A stretch of DNA of 64,000 nt from ZC4RG30 sp963726085 (GCA_963726085.1 CAVSAR010000001.1:248001-312000); one strand, 5' to 3'. Shown: positions 8,114 to 17,390, numbered from the stretch's first letter. Translations and numbers: made by a program. The notes: generated by a model not told the origin, from the letters alone.

Positions 8114-8902
8114 AGGCGCACCTCGATGTGTCGCGATTTCAGGTACTGCTTCAGGTCCGGAATGGCGATCTGTCCGCTGTGGAACACGCTGGCCGCCAGG
8201 GCCGCATCCGCCGCATGGCGTTCGAACAATGCGCGCGAAGTGCTCCGGAGCGCCAGCGCCACCGGAGGCGATCAGCGGCACGGGCAGATCGGCCGCACGG
8301 CCCGCAGCTGCGCGATGTCGTAGCCGCGGCGTACGCCGTCGCTGGCCATGCAGTTGAGCACGATCTCCCCGGCGCCGCGCTCCTGCACCTCGCGCACCCA
8401 CTGCAGCGTGTCGCGTCCCGAATCGCGGCTGCGATCCGGATCACCGGTGAACTGGTAGACGCTGTAGCCATCGGGCGTCGTCTGGCTGTCGATGCCCACG
8501 ACCACGCACTGCGAGCCGAAGCGCGCGCTCAAGGCGTCGATGAGGTCCGGATCGGCCAGCGCGGGGGAGTTGACGGAGATCTTTTCAGCGCCGCGCATTG
8601 AGCACGGCCTCGGCATCCTCCACCGAACGGATGCCACCGGCCACGCAGAAGGGGATGTCCAGCACCCGCGCCACGCGACCTACCCAGCCGCGATCCACCG
8701 AGCGACCCTCGGGGCTGGCGGTGATGTCGTAGAACACCAGCTCATCGGCACCCTCATCGCGATAGCGACGCGCCAGCTCCAGGATGTCGCCGACGACGCG
8801 GTGGTCGCGGAAGCGCACGCCCTTGACCACCTGGCCGTCGCGCACATCCAGGCAGGGAATTATGCGTTTGGCAAGAATGGCCGCAGCTCCTCCAGTCGTC
8901 AT
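8110..8902 (-). pseudogene. hisF: Imidazole glycerol phosphate synthase cyclase subunit, frameshifted
   Basis: The pieces, read in three frames, rebuild a full HisF: AKRIIPCLDVRDGQVVKGV, the catalytic Asp regions (FYDITASPEG; EIVLNCMASDGVRRGYD), GAEKISVNSPAL, PLIASGGAGAPEHFAR and AALAASVFHSGQ. Frame breaks lie near 8229-8237, 8288-8296 and 8587-8599. Each is fixed by removing 1-2 nt. With HisH it makes IGP and AICAR from PRFAR. The in-frame ATG at 8902 exists only because of an indel; the more likely start is ATT at 8878, after a GGAGGAG. Whether the breaks are real or sequencing error is open. Confidence 0.8.
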
Positions 8903-9608
8903 GCGCTCCTCCAGCAGCGCCTTGCCGCTGATGGCCGCGGCCAGTCCCATTTCGGCCAGCCGCGCCAGGTCGGCGCATGGAATGCACGCCGCCGGAGGCC
9001 TGCCATGCAATTGCGGGAAGCGTTCCTGGCGCTGCGCGATACAGGTCGAAGCTGGGCCCAGCTAGCGCGCCATCGCGGTCGATGTCGGTGCACAGCACAT
9101 GCCGCAGGGACGTATCGGCGAAGCTCTCAAGCGCCTCCCACAGGCTCAACGCCAGCGCCTGTCGTCCAGCCGCGCGTGCGCACGCGCGGCACCTGTCCGC
9201 ATCCAGGCGCACGTCGAAGGCCAGACAGATCCGGTCGGCCCCGTAGTCAACCAGGCAGTCGCGTAACAGCTGCGGCTCGCTCGACCGCTGCACTGCCGAT
9301 CACCACACGCGCGACCCCGGCGTTCAGCAGCGTCGTCGATCAGTCTGCGGCTGCGCACACCGCCGCCGACCTGGATTTTCACGCAGGTCCCTCTCGGCCA
9401 GGTCGCGGATCAGCTGCCGGTTACCGGGGCGACCGTCGCGCGCGCCATCCAGGTCCACCACGTGCAGCCAGGTCGCGCCGGCATCCGCGATAGCGCTGCA
9501 GCAGGTCCGTGCGGATCGACGTGCGTAGCGGGTCTCGGCGCCAAAGTCACCCTTGAGCAGGCGCACGCATTGCCCACCGCGCAGGTCGATGGAGGGAATC
9601 AGCAGCAT
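8860..9608 (-). pseudogene. hisA: ProFAR isomerase, frameshifted
   Basis: Segments in different frames give the HisA hallmarks: LLIPSIDLRGGQCVRLLKGDF with the catalytic Asp, WLHVVDLDGARDGRPGN, KIQVGGGVRSRRLIDD, DRICLAFDVRLDAD, CTDIDRDGALAGP with the second catalytic Asp, and ASGGVHSM...LARLAEMG. At least six breaks are needed (around 8890, 8970, 9020, 9185, 9290 and 9370), plus a compensated pair at 9490-9515. Removing one T near 8895 restores a C-terminus ending TTEELRPFLPNA with a stop at 8860-8862. HisA performs the Amadori isomerisation of step 4. The underlying gene was complete until very recently, or is complete and misread. Confidence 0.78.
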
Positions 9609-9611
9609 CGG

Positions 9612-10226
9612 CTATTCCCGTATCGCCAGGAAATTGGCCAACATGCGCGCCCCGACCGTGGCGGAGCGCTCGGGATGAAACTGCACGCCACGAAAATTGT
9701 CGTGCCGCACCACGGCGGCAAACTGCCCGCCGTAGCCGGTCACCGCCACGGTCGCATTCGTCACCGGGGCAGCGTAGCTGTGCACGAAGTACACATACTC
9801 GGCCGGCGCAATCCCCGCCAGCAGGGGATCGTCGCGCAGCGCAGTGAGCTGGTTCCAGCCCATGTGCGGCACGGGTCGGTCCGGTGCCGCGGCCAGCCGC
9901 TGCACGCTTGCCCGCAATGACACCCAGGCCAGGCGTCGATGCCTGGCCACCGCGGCTTCGGCGGACGACTCGAACAGCAGCTGCATGCCCAGGCAGATGC
10001 CCAGCAGCGGTTGCGTGAGTTGCGGAATGACTTCGGTCAGGCCGGCAGCCTGCAGCCGCTGCCATCGCGTCGGGCGCCGAGCCCACCCCCGGCAGCAACA
10101 CGCGAGGCGCCGCGAGATCCGGGCCGGGTCGGTGCTGACCGCAGAGCGAGCCCCAAGGCGCTCCAGCGCGTACCGCAGCGAGGCCAGGTTCGCGCCGCCG
10201 CTGTCGATGATGGCTACGTCGGCCAC
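9612..10226 (-). pseudogene. hisH: Imidazole glycerol phosphate synthase glutaminase subunit, with internal indels
   Basis: HisH supplies ammonia from glutamine to HisF. A GTG start at 10226 lies 3 nt after the rebuilt hisB stop. VAIIDSGGANLASLRYAL, the nucleophile motif LLGICLGMQLLFESS, GWNQL and the C-terminal HPERS (His-Glu of the triad) are all present. Two short stretches are out of frame (about 10060-10127 and 9910-9965). Each is opened by an apparent 2-nt insertion and closed by a 1-nt insertion, so the ends stay in frame. The frame runs on upstream into hisB because of a hisB indel. The translated product would have two scrambled loops. Confidence 0.8.
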
Positions 10227-10228
10227 TG

Positions 10229-11314
10229 CTACAGCACTCCCTTGGTGCGACGGCAGTTCGCTGCCTTCACGACGCATCGCCTGGCGCAGCGCGCGGCCGA
10301 CGCCCTTGAAGCAGGCCTCGATCATGTGGTGAGTGTTCTCGCCGGTCACGGTGATGTGCATGGCCGCGCCCAGGCTGTCGGCCAGCGAGCGAAAGAAGTG
10401 CGGCACCAGTTCCGTGGCCAGCCCGCCGACTTCGGTCGCGCGCAAACTGGCCCTCGAACACCGCATAGGGACGGCCCGACAGATCGATGGCCACCTGCAC
10501 GCGCGCCTCGTCCATGGGCAGCAGAAAGCCGTAGCGCGCAATGCCGCGCTTGTCGCCCAGCGCCAGCTTCAGCGCACTGCCCAGGGCCAGCGCGCAGTCC
10601 TCGACGGTGTGGTGCTCGTCGATGTGCAGATCGCCGCGGCAGCTCAGGGTCAGGGCGAAGCCGCCGTGCTTGGCCAGCTGCTCGAGCATGTGATCGAAGA
10701 AGCCGATGCCCGGTGGCGATGCTGATCGGTCCCTCGGCATCCAGATCCAGCTCGACTGTCGATGCTTGGTTTCCTTGGTGGTGCGCTCGACGCTCGCGCG
10801 ACGCGTCAGCAGTTCGTGCGGCGACGGCCGGCCAGGTCTCACCCGGCGCGCCCGCCAGTTGCACCCGCCAGCCACGCACGCCCAGATTGCGTGCGAACTC
10901 CAGGTCGGTGATCGCGATCGCCCATCACGGCGCTAGCGGCAAAGTCGACATTGGCGCCCGCCAGATACGCGTTGCACCAGACCGAGCTTGGGCTTGCGAC
11001 AATCGCATTGATCTGCCGGGCGATGCGGGCAGATGAACACCGCGTCGAAGGTCAGTCCCTGTGAGGCGAAACGCACGCAGCACGAAGTCCTGCGCCAGCT
11101 CGAAGCGCTCGATCGGAAAGGAGGCAGTGCCCAGGCCATCCTGGTTGGTCACCATCACCAGCCGGTAGCCTGCGGCGGTCAGGCGTTGCAGCGCGGCGAA
11201 CACGCCGGGCAGGAAGCGGATCTTCTCCAGGCTGTCGACCTGCTCATCGGGGGGCTCCTCGATCAGGGTGCCGTCGCGATCGACAAACAACACGCGTTGC
11301 GGGACGGGGTTCAT
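10229..11314 (-). pseudogene. hisB: Bifunctional histidinol-phosphatase / imidazoleglycerol-phosphate dehydratase, frameshifted
   Basis: The N-terminal HAD phosphatase reads RVLFVDRDGTLIEEP...VMVTNQDGLGT and then, after a frame change, FDAVFICPH...CDCRKPKLG with the zinc-loop cysteines. The C-terminal dehydratase shows GFFDHMLEQLAKHGGF, DLHIDEHHTVEDCALALG and HHMIEACFKGVGRALR. Breaks lie near 10240, 10440, 10705, 10755 and 10930-11050. The repaired gene is about 361 codons, close to the E. coli bifunctional enzyme (355), and ends TKGVL at a TAG (10229-10231). It covers steps 6 and 8 of histidine synthesis. The ATG at 11314 overlaps the repaired hisC stop. Confidence 0.8.
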
Positions 11315-12389
11315 CGCAAGCACTCCAGCAAGCGGTCGTTTTCCTGGGGGGTGCCGACGGAAATGCGCACCGATGCGCGGCAGGGCCGCCTGGCGCACGT
11401 CGCGGATCAGCAGGCCAGCGCGGCGCGCGCGCGTCAGCACGTCATCAGGCTCCCGGCAGTCCACCAACAGGAAGTTGGCGTCGCTGGGCCACACGCGCGT
11501 GAACTGCCCGCTGGCGCCCAATGCTGCTGCCAGACGCGCGCGCTCGGCCAGCAGCAGCCGTACCCGTTCGCGCATTGCCACCAGCCCGCTTTCCTGCAGC
11601 AGTGGCGGCAACGGCCTCCACGGTCAGCTCCGTGATCGCGTAGGGCGGGATCACCTTGCGCGCCAGTGCGATGATCTCCGGCGCGGCAAGCAGGGCGCCG
11701 CAGCGTGCACCGGCGAGCCCGTGCGCCTTGGACAGGGTGCGCAGCAGCGCCAGGTTCGGCAGCTGCGACAACTGGCCGGCCAGGCTGGGCTGGGACGAGA
11801 ACTCGACGTAGGCCTCGTCCACCACCAGCAATGCGCGCGGCGCGAGGCGTCGGCACAGGTCCAGCAGCACCGGGCCCGGCACGGCATTGCCGGTGGGATT
11901 GTTGGGCGAGCAGACAAACACCAGTTTCGTGTTGTCATCCACGCGATCAAGCGATCCCTTGCACGTCCAGGGCAAAGCCGAGCTGCGCCAGCAAGGGCAC
12001 CGGCACGACAGCGGCGCCCTGGATGCGTGCGGCAACGCCGATACATGCCGAAGGTGGGCGGGCAGACGATGACGTTGTCCGCGTCGGCCCGGCAGAACAC
12101 GCGCACCAGCAGGTCGATGGCCTCGTCACTGCCGCGGCCCGCCAGCAGCTGGGCCGGCTCGACACCGTACAGTCGCGCCAGCCCGCAACCAACGCCGGGG
12201 GCTGCGGTTCCGGGTAGCGATTGAGTCCCGCGGCGGAACTGATCGCCGGTAACGCGCCACGGCAGTTCGTTGGCGTGCAGGCGTGTCGAGGGAGGGTTCC
12301 CAGGAAGCATGGCTATAGGGCTGCAGGGCGCGGATGTCCGGCCGTGCGCGCTCAATAACCCAGCCTGGACCGCGGGCATCCTGGATCAT
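11311..12389 (-). pseudogene. hisC: Histidinol-phosphate aminotransferase, frameshifted
   Basis: A fold-type I PLP enzyme that transaminates imidazole-acetol phosphate. Segments recognised: ALQPYSHASWEPS at the N-terminus, RLHANELPWR, GVEPAQLLAGRGSDEAIDLLVR, KLVFVCSPNNPTGN, LLVVDEAYVEFS, LLRTLSKAHGLAGARCG (PLP lysine), and a C-terminus that becomes VRISVGTPQENDRLLECLR after one base is removed near 11370. Further breaks lie around 11600, 11960-12050 and 12200-12280. The ATG at 12389 and the stop at 11311-11313 both form ATGA overlaps with hisD and hisB, so gene limits are well set despite the breaks. Confidence 0.78.
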
Positions 12390-13703
12390 GGCGACTTGCC
12401 TGCAAGCGGCTCCAGCCGCAAGGTCACGGCACGCGCATGCGCATCCAGTCCCTCGAGATGGGCCAGGGTCTCGGCCACGGGACCCAGCAGCTGCAGACCC
12501 GGTGCGGTCAGCTCCTGCACGGTCATGCGCTTCTGGAAATCGATTATCGACAGCCCGCTGTAGGCGCGTGCGTAGCCGTAGGTGGGCAGCACGTGGTTGG
12601 TTCCCGAGCAGTAGTCGCCCATGGATTCCGGCGACCACGCACCCAGGAATACCGAGCCGGCATTGCAGCACCCCGTCCAGCAGCGAGCGTGGATCGCGCT
12701 GTCTGGATGATGAGATGTTCCGGGGCGTAGCGGTTGGACACTTCCAGCGCGACGTCCAGGCCAGGCACGACAATCGCGCGGCAGTTGTGTGCCGATTGCT
12801 TGAGGATCTCCCCGCGCGACAGCGTGCGCCGCTGCTGGGCGAACTGCAGCGGCCACGGCCACGGCCAGTTCCGCTGAGTCGGTCAGCAACAGCGCCTGGG
12901 CATTCACGTCATGCTCGGCCTGTGCCAGCAGGTCGGCCGCGACGAAGGCCGGATTGGCGCGCGTCGTCGGCGATCACCAGCACTTCGGACGGACCGGCCG
13001 GCAGGTCACAGGCCGCGCCCAGCGGGTCAGTGGCGACGATCTGTTTGGCTGCGGTGGTCAGTGCAGTGCCGGGCCCGAAGATCTTGTCCACCTTTGGCAC
13101 CGACTGCGTGCCGTAGGCCATTGCGGCGATGGCCTGCGCGCCGCCGGCCTTGAAGACATTGCTCGACGCCGCAACGCCGCGCCGCCACCAGGACTGCCGC
13201 ATTGGCAGCGCCACTGGAATTGGGCGGCGTGCACAGTACCCGCTGCGGGCAACCGGCCAGCAGTGCCGGAATGGCCACCATGATCACGGTGGAGGGAAGC
13301 GGGCGCGGAGCCGGCCGGCACATACAGGCCCACGGCCGGAATCGGGCGGTATAGCCGCTCGCAGCGCACGCCGGGCATGCACGTCCATGGCAAGTGGCGT
13401 GCCCAGCTGCGCCGCATGGAAGCGCCGCACATTGTCGATGGCCGTCTCAAGCGCGTTGATCTGCGCGGCCGAAAGCACGTTCTCAGCCGCGTCGAACTCC
13501 TCGGGCGCAACCTGCAGCGCGGCGAGGGTCGCGCGGTCGAAGCGCGCCGCCAGTCGGCGCAGCGCCTCGTCGCCATCGGCGCGCACCTCACGAATGATGG
13601 CGCGCGCCAAGGTGTCGATGTCGCCGCGTCCTTCCAGTCGCGGTCGTGCCAGGGCCGCGTCGCGCGCGGCCGCATCCAGCATTTGCCAATCCATTATCTG
13701 CAT
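12386..13703 (-). pseudogene. hisD: Histidinol dehydrogenase, frameshifted
   Basis: HisD oxidises histidinol to histidine in two NAD+-dependent steps. The N-terminal ~125 residues read cleanly from the ATG at 13703. After breaks near 13310-13330 come GLYVPAG and IMVAIPALLAGCPQRVLCTPP, then FKAGGAQAIAAMAYGTQSVPKVDKIFGPG, DLPAGPSEVLVIADD, and finally SMGDYCSGTNHVLPTYGYARAYSGL with the catalytic histidine region. Further breaks lie around 13170-13210, 12955, 12840 and 12665-12720. It starts 4 nt after hisG ends. Apart from the indels, no stop-creating substitution was noticed. Confidence 0.8.
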
Positions 13704-13707
13704 GGCA

Positions 13708-14607
13708 TCACCTCAACATCTTCTCGACCGGCAATACCAGCAATGCGCTGGCGCCGGCGGCCTTGAGGCTTTCAAGCGTTTCCCAGAACACGTTCTCGCG
13801 GCACACCGCATGGACGGCCACCTTGTCATCCGATCCTTCCAGCGGAATGATCGTGGGGGACTCGCTGCCGGGCAGCAACTCGCGGATCCGCGGCAGCGCC
13901 GAGCGTGGCGCATGCAGCATGATGTACTTGCTTTCCTTGACCTGCTCAACGCCATCGATGCGCAGCAGCAGGCGCGATATCCAGCCTTCCTTGAACGCGG
14001 ACAGGCGCACCGGAGTGCGGATCAGCACCACCTGACTTTCCAGAATGGTGTGCACTTCACGCAGGTGATTGGCTTGCAGCGTGGATCCGGAGGACACCAG
14101 GTCGCAGATCATGTCGGCACGGCCCAGGCGCGGCGCGATTTCCACCGCGCCGGAGAGCGTCACGATCTGCGCCTTGATGCCCTCGCGGGTCAGGAAGTCC
14201 CCCAGCAGGGCGGGGTAGGTGGTGGCAATGCGCTGGCCCTGCAGCGTGGCCAGCCCCGACCAGGCCATGCCGTCAGGCACGGCCAGGGACAGCCGGCAAC
14301 GACCAAAGTCCAGGGGCCGCAGGATCTCGAACTGCGCCGTGGCGCCGCGCTCGAGCATTTCCAGCCGCCGCTCTTCCAGCACATTGAGGCCGACCATGCC
14401 CAGGTCGCAGACATCTTCCTGCACCAGATCGGGTATGTCGTCGTCGCGCACGAACAGCACGTCCAGGGGCAGGTTCTCGCCGAAGCCCATCAACTGGTCC
14501 TTGCCGCGTGACAGCTTCAAGCCGCACCGACCCAGCAGATCCAGGGAGTGGTCTGTGAGCCGGCCGGATTTCTGCACAGCCAGTTTCAGACGGGTTTCCT
14601 TATCCAT
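13708..14607 (-). CDS. hisG: ATP phosphoribosyltransferase, long form
   Basis: 299 residues, uninterrupted. It catalyses the first, feedback-controlled step of histidine synthesis from ATP and PRPP. LKLAVQKSGRLTDHSLDLLGRCG at the N-terminus, DIPDLVQEDVCDLGMVGLNVLEE, the PRPP-site loop ICDLVSSGSTLQANHL, and a C-terminal ACT-like regulatory domain (about 215-299, TIIPLEGSDDKVAVHAVC) mark the long, HisZ-independent form. It overlaps the upstream regulator gene by 8 nt and precedes hisD by a few nt, fixing the operon order. Confidence 0.95.
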   Translation of the reverse strand: MDKETRLKLAVQKSGRLTDHSLDLLGRCGLKLSRGKDQLMGFGENLPLDVLFVRDDDIPDLVQEDVCDLGMVGLNVLEERRLEMLERGATAQFEILRPLDFGRCRLSLAVPDGMAWSGLATLQGQRIATTYPALLGDFLTREGIKAQIVTLSGAVEIAPRLGRADMICDLVSSGSTLQANHLREVHTILESQVVLIRTPVRLSAFKEGWISRLLLRIDGVEQVKESKYIMLHAPRSALPRIRELLPGSESPTIIPLEGSDDKVAVHAVCRENVFWETLESLKAAGASALLVLPVEKMLR

Positions 14608-14917
14608 TACGCGGGTTCTCCAGGCGTCTCACGGCCAGCGAATAGCCGCCGCTGCCGGTGGCCAGATAGCGGGCAACACGCCCGATGGTGGTAATGCTGA
14701 CCCCGGTTAGCCGGTGGATCTCGCGATAGGGCAGGTCGCGCTGCAGGCATTCGACCACCGCCCAGCGATCTGCCATGGCCTGCAGCTCGGCCGGCGTGCA
14801 CAGGTCGCGCAGGAACGCGCGCAGCTCTTCCGGGGTACGCTGCGTCAACAGCGCGGCGGCCAGGTTGCGCTCGGCCTGGGCTTCCTGCCGGGCGGTGAAT
14901 TGTCGATTCGACTTCAT
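14600..14917 (-). CDS. YerC/YecD-family TrpR-like regulator, first gene of the his operon
   Basis: 105 residues. The Trp-repressor-type fold shows LRAFLRDLCTPAELQAMADRWAVVECL (the LCTPxEL block of the YerC family) followed by the helix-turn-helix YREIHRLTGVSITTIGRVARYL. It overlaps hisG by 8 nt, which points to control of histidine synthesis rather than tryptophan. The start codon at 14917 has no Shine-Dalgarno and lies 3 nt from a near-perfect palindrome, consistent with a leaderless, self-repressed transcript. The ligand (perhaps histidine) is an inference. Confidence 0.88.
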   Translation of the reverse strand: MKSNRQFTARQEAQAERNLAAALLTQRTPEELRAFLRDLCTPAELQAMADRWAVVECLQRDLPYREIHRLTGVSITTIGRVARYLATGSGGYSLAVRRLENPRNG

Positions 14918-14920
14918 AAT

Positions 14921-14944
14921 AATGTACTAATACGTTAGCACATT
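14921..14944. promoter_or_regulatory. Palindromic operator candidate at the his operon start
   Basis: A 24-bp palindrome: AATGTACTAA, a 4-nt centre TACG, then TTAGCACATT. The arms differ at one position. It contains CTAA/TTAG cores like trp operator half-sites and lies 3 nt upstream of the YerC-like start codon, overlapping where the -10 region of that gene must be. It is most simply the binding site of the regulator encoded next to it. Confidence 0.65.
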
Positions 14945-14970
14945 AGGACGGGCGGAAACAACCTTTGCGC

Positions 14971-15000
14971 TTGCCGCAAAAGCCTCCGGCGCCGTAAAAT
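14971..15000 (+). promoter_or_regulatory. Candidate metX promoter
   Basis: TTGCCG (14971-14976) and TAAAAT (14995-15000) are separated by 18 nt and end 7 nt before the TTG start of metX, which would place transcription start at or next to the start codon. A 6-bp hairpin (14964-14980) overlaps the -35 region. Confidence 0.4.
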
Positions 15001-15007
15001 CCTCGAC

Positions 15008-16012
15008 TTGTCCACACTATCCGGCCCACAAGCGACGCCCCGCGAAGGCGTACTCCACGTCCCTGGCCCGACGGCGCTGTACCACGGCGGCAAACTGGAA
15101 GACCTGCAGATCGGCTGGACGCTCAGCGGCCCGGCAGGGGCCCCCGTGGTGCTGGCCCTGGGTGGCATCTCGGCTTCGCGCCGGGTCTTCGATGACCGGG
15201 GCAGCAAAGCCGGCTGGTGGCACGAGATCGTGGGCCCGGGCAAGGCGCTCGACACCAGCCGCCTGGCGGTCCTGGGCATGGACTACATCGGCGGCAGCGA
15301 GGCCAGCAGCGGGCCCGACGGCAACACCCCGTTCCCGAGCATCTCCAGCTATGACCAGGCCGATGCGGCGCTGCGCCTGCTGGACCACCTGGGCATCGAG
15401 CGCCTGGGCGCCATCGTGGGGGCCTCCTACGGCGGCATGGTCGCCCTGGCTTTCGGCGAGCGCTATGCGCCGCGGGTGGAGCGGCTGGTGGTAATCAGCG
15501 CCGCCGACGTGGCGCATCCCATGGCCACGGCCTGGCGCAGCGTGCAGCGAAACATCGTGCGACTGGGAAGCGCGGCCAACCAGCCGGCGGTGGGGCTGGA
15601 GCTGGCCAGGGCGCTGGCCATGTCCACGTATCGCAGTCCCGAGGAGTTCGCCGCGAGATTTCGCTCCGCCCCGCGCCTTGAAGCCGGTCGCGCCGTGTTC
15701 CCGGTGGAGGATTACCTGCACGCACGCGGCCGTGACTATGCCGCGCGCACCCGGCCGGAGTCCTTCCTGTGCCTGTCGGAGTCCATCGACCTGCACAGCG
15801 TCAATGCCACCCGCGTGCCGGTGCGCACGGAAGTGGTGGCGGTGCGCGAGGACCAGCTGGTGCCGCTGGCCGACATGCGCGCACTGACCGCACGCCTGCC
15901 CGATGCCGGCTTGCATGAGATTTCCTCATTGATGGGCCATGATGCCTTCCTCAAGGAAGCCGAGCAGCTGCGCACCATCCTTGCCGTCCTTTCGCCTGGA
16001 GATGCCCCTTGA
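15008..16012 (+). CDS. metX: Homoserine O-acyltransferase, MetX family
   Basis: 334 residues. An alpha/beta hydrolase-fold enzyme that acylates homoserine (succinyl- or acetyl-CoA) for methionine synthesis. GASYGGM holds the nucleophile serine, VREDQLVP the acid and MGHDAF the histidine. It is nearer the short Xanthomonas-type MetX than the classical 380-residue form, so acyl specificity is uncertain. It overlaps metB by 4 nt, consistent with supply of the acyl-homoserine substrate. The TTG at 15008 is the only plausible start; there is no ribosome site, and no ATG or GTG until the catalytic domain. Confidence 0.85.
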   Translation: MSTLSGPQATPREGVLHVPGPTALYHGGKLEDLQIGWTLSGPAGAPVVLALGGISASRRVFDDRGSKAGWWHEIVGPGKALDTSRLAVLGMDYIGGSEASSGPDGNTPFPSISSYDQADAALRLLDHLGIERLGAIVGASYGGMVALAFGERYAPRVERLVVISAADVAHPMATAWRSVQRNIVRLGSAANQPAVGLELARALAMSTYRSPEEFAARFRSAPRLEAGRAVFPVEDYLHARGRDYAARTRPESFLCLSESIDLHSVNATRVPVRTEVVAVREDQLVPLADMRALTARLPDAGLHEISSLMGHDAFLKEAEQLRTILAVLSPGDAP

Positions 16013-17163
16013 CTGATCGACCGAAGTTCACCACCCGCGCCGTGCGCGCCGGCCTGGAGTCCGATGACACCACCGGGGCCGTGGTGCCACCGATCTACCT
16101 GTCATCGACTTATGCGTTCCGTGGCTACGGCGACAAGCGCAAGTACGATTACTCGCGTTCCGGCAATCCCACGCGTGACCTGCTCAGCGAGGCATTGACC
16201 GACCTGGAAGAGGGCGTCGGCGGCGTGGTCACGGCCACCGGCATGGCGGCCATTACGCTGTGTGGCTACCTGATTCCGCAGGGGTCCCGCATCGTCGCGC
16301 CGCATGACTGCTACGGCGGCACGTATCGCCTGTTCAATGCCTGGCACCAGCGCGGGGATTTCGTGGTCGACTTCGTGCGCTACGGTGACGCGGCAGCGTT
16401 GTCGCAGGCGCTGTCAAAACCCGCTGCGTTGGTGTGGATCGAAACACCCAGTAATCCGTTGCTGCGTATCACCGATATCGCCGATCTCGCGAAACGCGCA
16501 AAGGCCATCGGCGCACTCAGCGTCGTCGACAACACATTCCTGTCACCGGGATGGCAGAAACCGCTGTCGCTGGGCGCGGACCTGGTGCTGCATTCGACCA
16601 CCAAGTACCTCAACGGTCACAGCGACGTGGTCGGCGGCGCGGTTGTCGCAGCGACGAAAGAACTGCACGAGAAGCTGGGATGGTGGGCCAATTGCCTTGG
16701 CATCACTGGCTCCGCATTCGACAGCTTTCTCACCTTGCGTGGTATCCGCACGCTGGATGCGCGGCTGGCGGTACATGGCCGCAATGCCATGGAGATCGCA
16801 ACCTGGCTGGCCACGCAGCCTCAGGTACAGCAGGTCTGGTATCCGGGTCTGCCCACGCATCCGGGCCACGACATCGCAAAGCGCCAGCAGTCGGGCTTCG
16901 GCGCCATTGTCACCGTCGAACTCAAGGGCGGTACCGAGGCGGTTCGACGGTTCGTTGACGGATTGCAATTCTTCTCGCTGGCCGAGTCCCTGGGCGGCGT
17001 TGAAAGCCTGGTCGCACACCCGGCATCCATGACCCACGCGGCAATGGCTCCGGCCGCGCGTGCGGCGGCGGGGCTCACCGACGGATTGCTGCGCCTTTCC
17101 ATTGGCATCGAGGATGTCGGTGATTTGCGTGCGGACCTCGATGCGGGGCTCAAACGCATATAG
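16009..17163 (+). CDS. metB: Cystathionine gamma-synthase (Cys/Met metabolism PLP enzyme)
   Basis: 384 residues. The PLP-binding motif LVLHSTTKYLNGHSDVVGG carries the Schiff-base lysine. YDYSRSGNPTRDLL and the C-terminal LGGVESLVAHPASMTHA complete the family signature. It joins cysteine to acyl-homoserine, next after MetX, to give cystathionine. The start overlaps the metX stop (ATGA-like coupling), so the two form an operon. An O-acylhomoserine sulfhydrylase activity cannot be excluded from sequence alone. Confidence 0.9.
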   Translation: MTDRPKFTTRAVRAGLESDDTTGAVVPPIYLSSTYAFRGYGDKRKYDYSRSGNPTRDLLSEALTDLEEGVGGVVTATGMAAITLCGYLIPQGSRIVAPHDCYGGTYRLFNAWHQRGDFVVDFVRYGDAAALSQALSKPAALVWIETPSNPLLRITDIADLAKRAKAIGALSVVDNTFLSPGWQKPLSLGADLVLHSTTKYLNGHSDVVGGAVVAATKELHEKLGWWANCLGITGSAFDSFLTLRGIRTLDARLAVHGRNAMEIATWLATQPQVQQVWYPGLPTHPGHDIAKRQQSGFGAIVTVELKGGTEAVRRFVDGLQFFSLAESLGGVESLVAHPASMTHAAMAPAARAAAGLTDGLLRLSIGIEDVGDLRADLDAGLKRI

Positions 17164-17198
17164 CCTCGGGTCAAGGGACAACACCATGCGCGCACATG

Positions 17199-17390
17199 TT
17201 ACGAAATCGCCTCGCCAGCCCGTGCAGTGCTGATGGCCGCGCCACTAGCCGCGACATCTGCGGTGCGCAGTCCACCCTGAAGCGCGACGGCGGCCGCACG
17301 CTCAATGCAACGCGCCATGGCTTCCAGGCCCAGTAAATGGCGCGGCAACAGGGCCGCGCTGAGGATGGTGGCGACGGGATTGGCAACGCT
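17199..17390 (-). pseudogene. 3-isopropylmalate dehydrogenase C-terminal remnant
   Basis: The minus strand encodes ANPVATILSAALLPRHLLGL... through GGLRTADVAA to a stop at 17199-17201. It aligns without gaps to the C-terminus of the intact LeuB at 19811-20875, about 39 identical residues of 61 by hand count. Homology fades just upstream of the ANP motif (about 17390), so about 290 residues and the active site are gone. The frame has no internal stop over the aligned part. It lies antisense to the first 30 residues of the SGNH hydrolase gene. It is probably a remnant of a second leuB rather than a recent copy, given the divergence. Confidence 0.85.
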
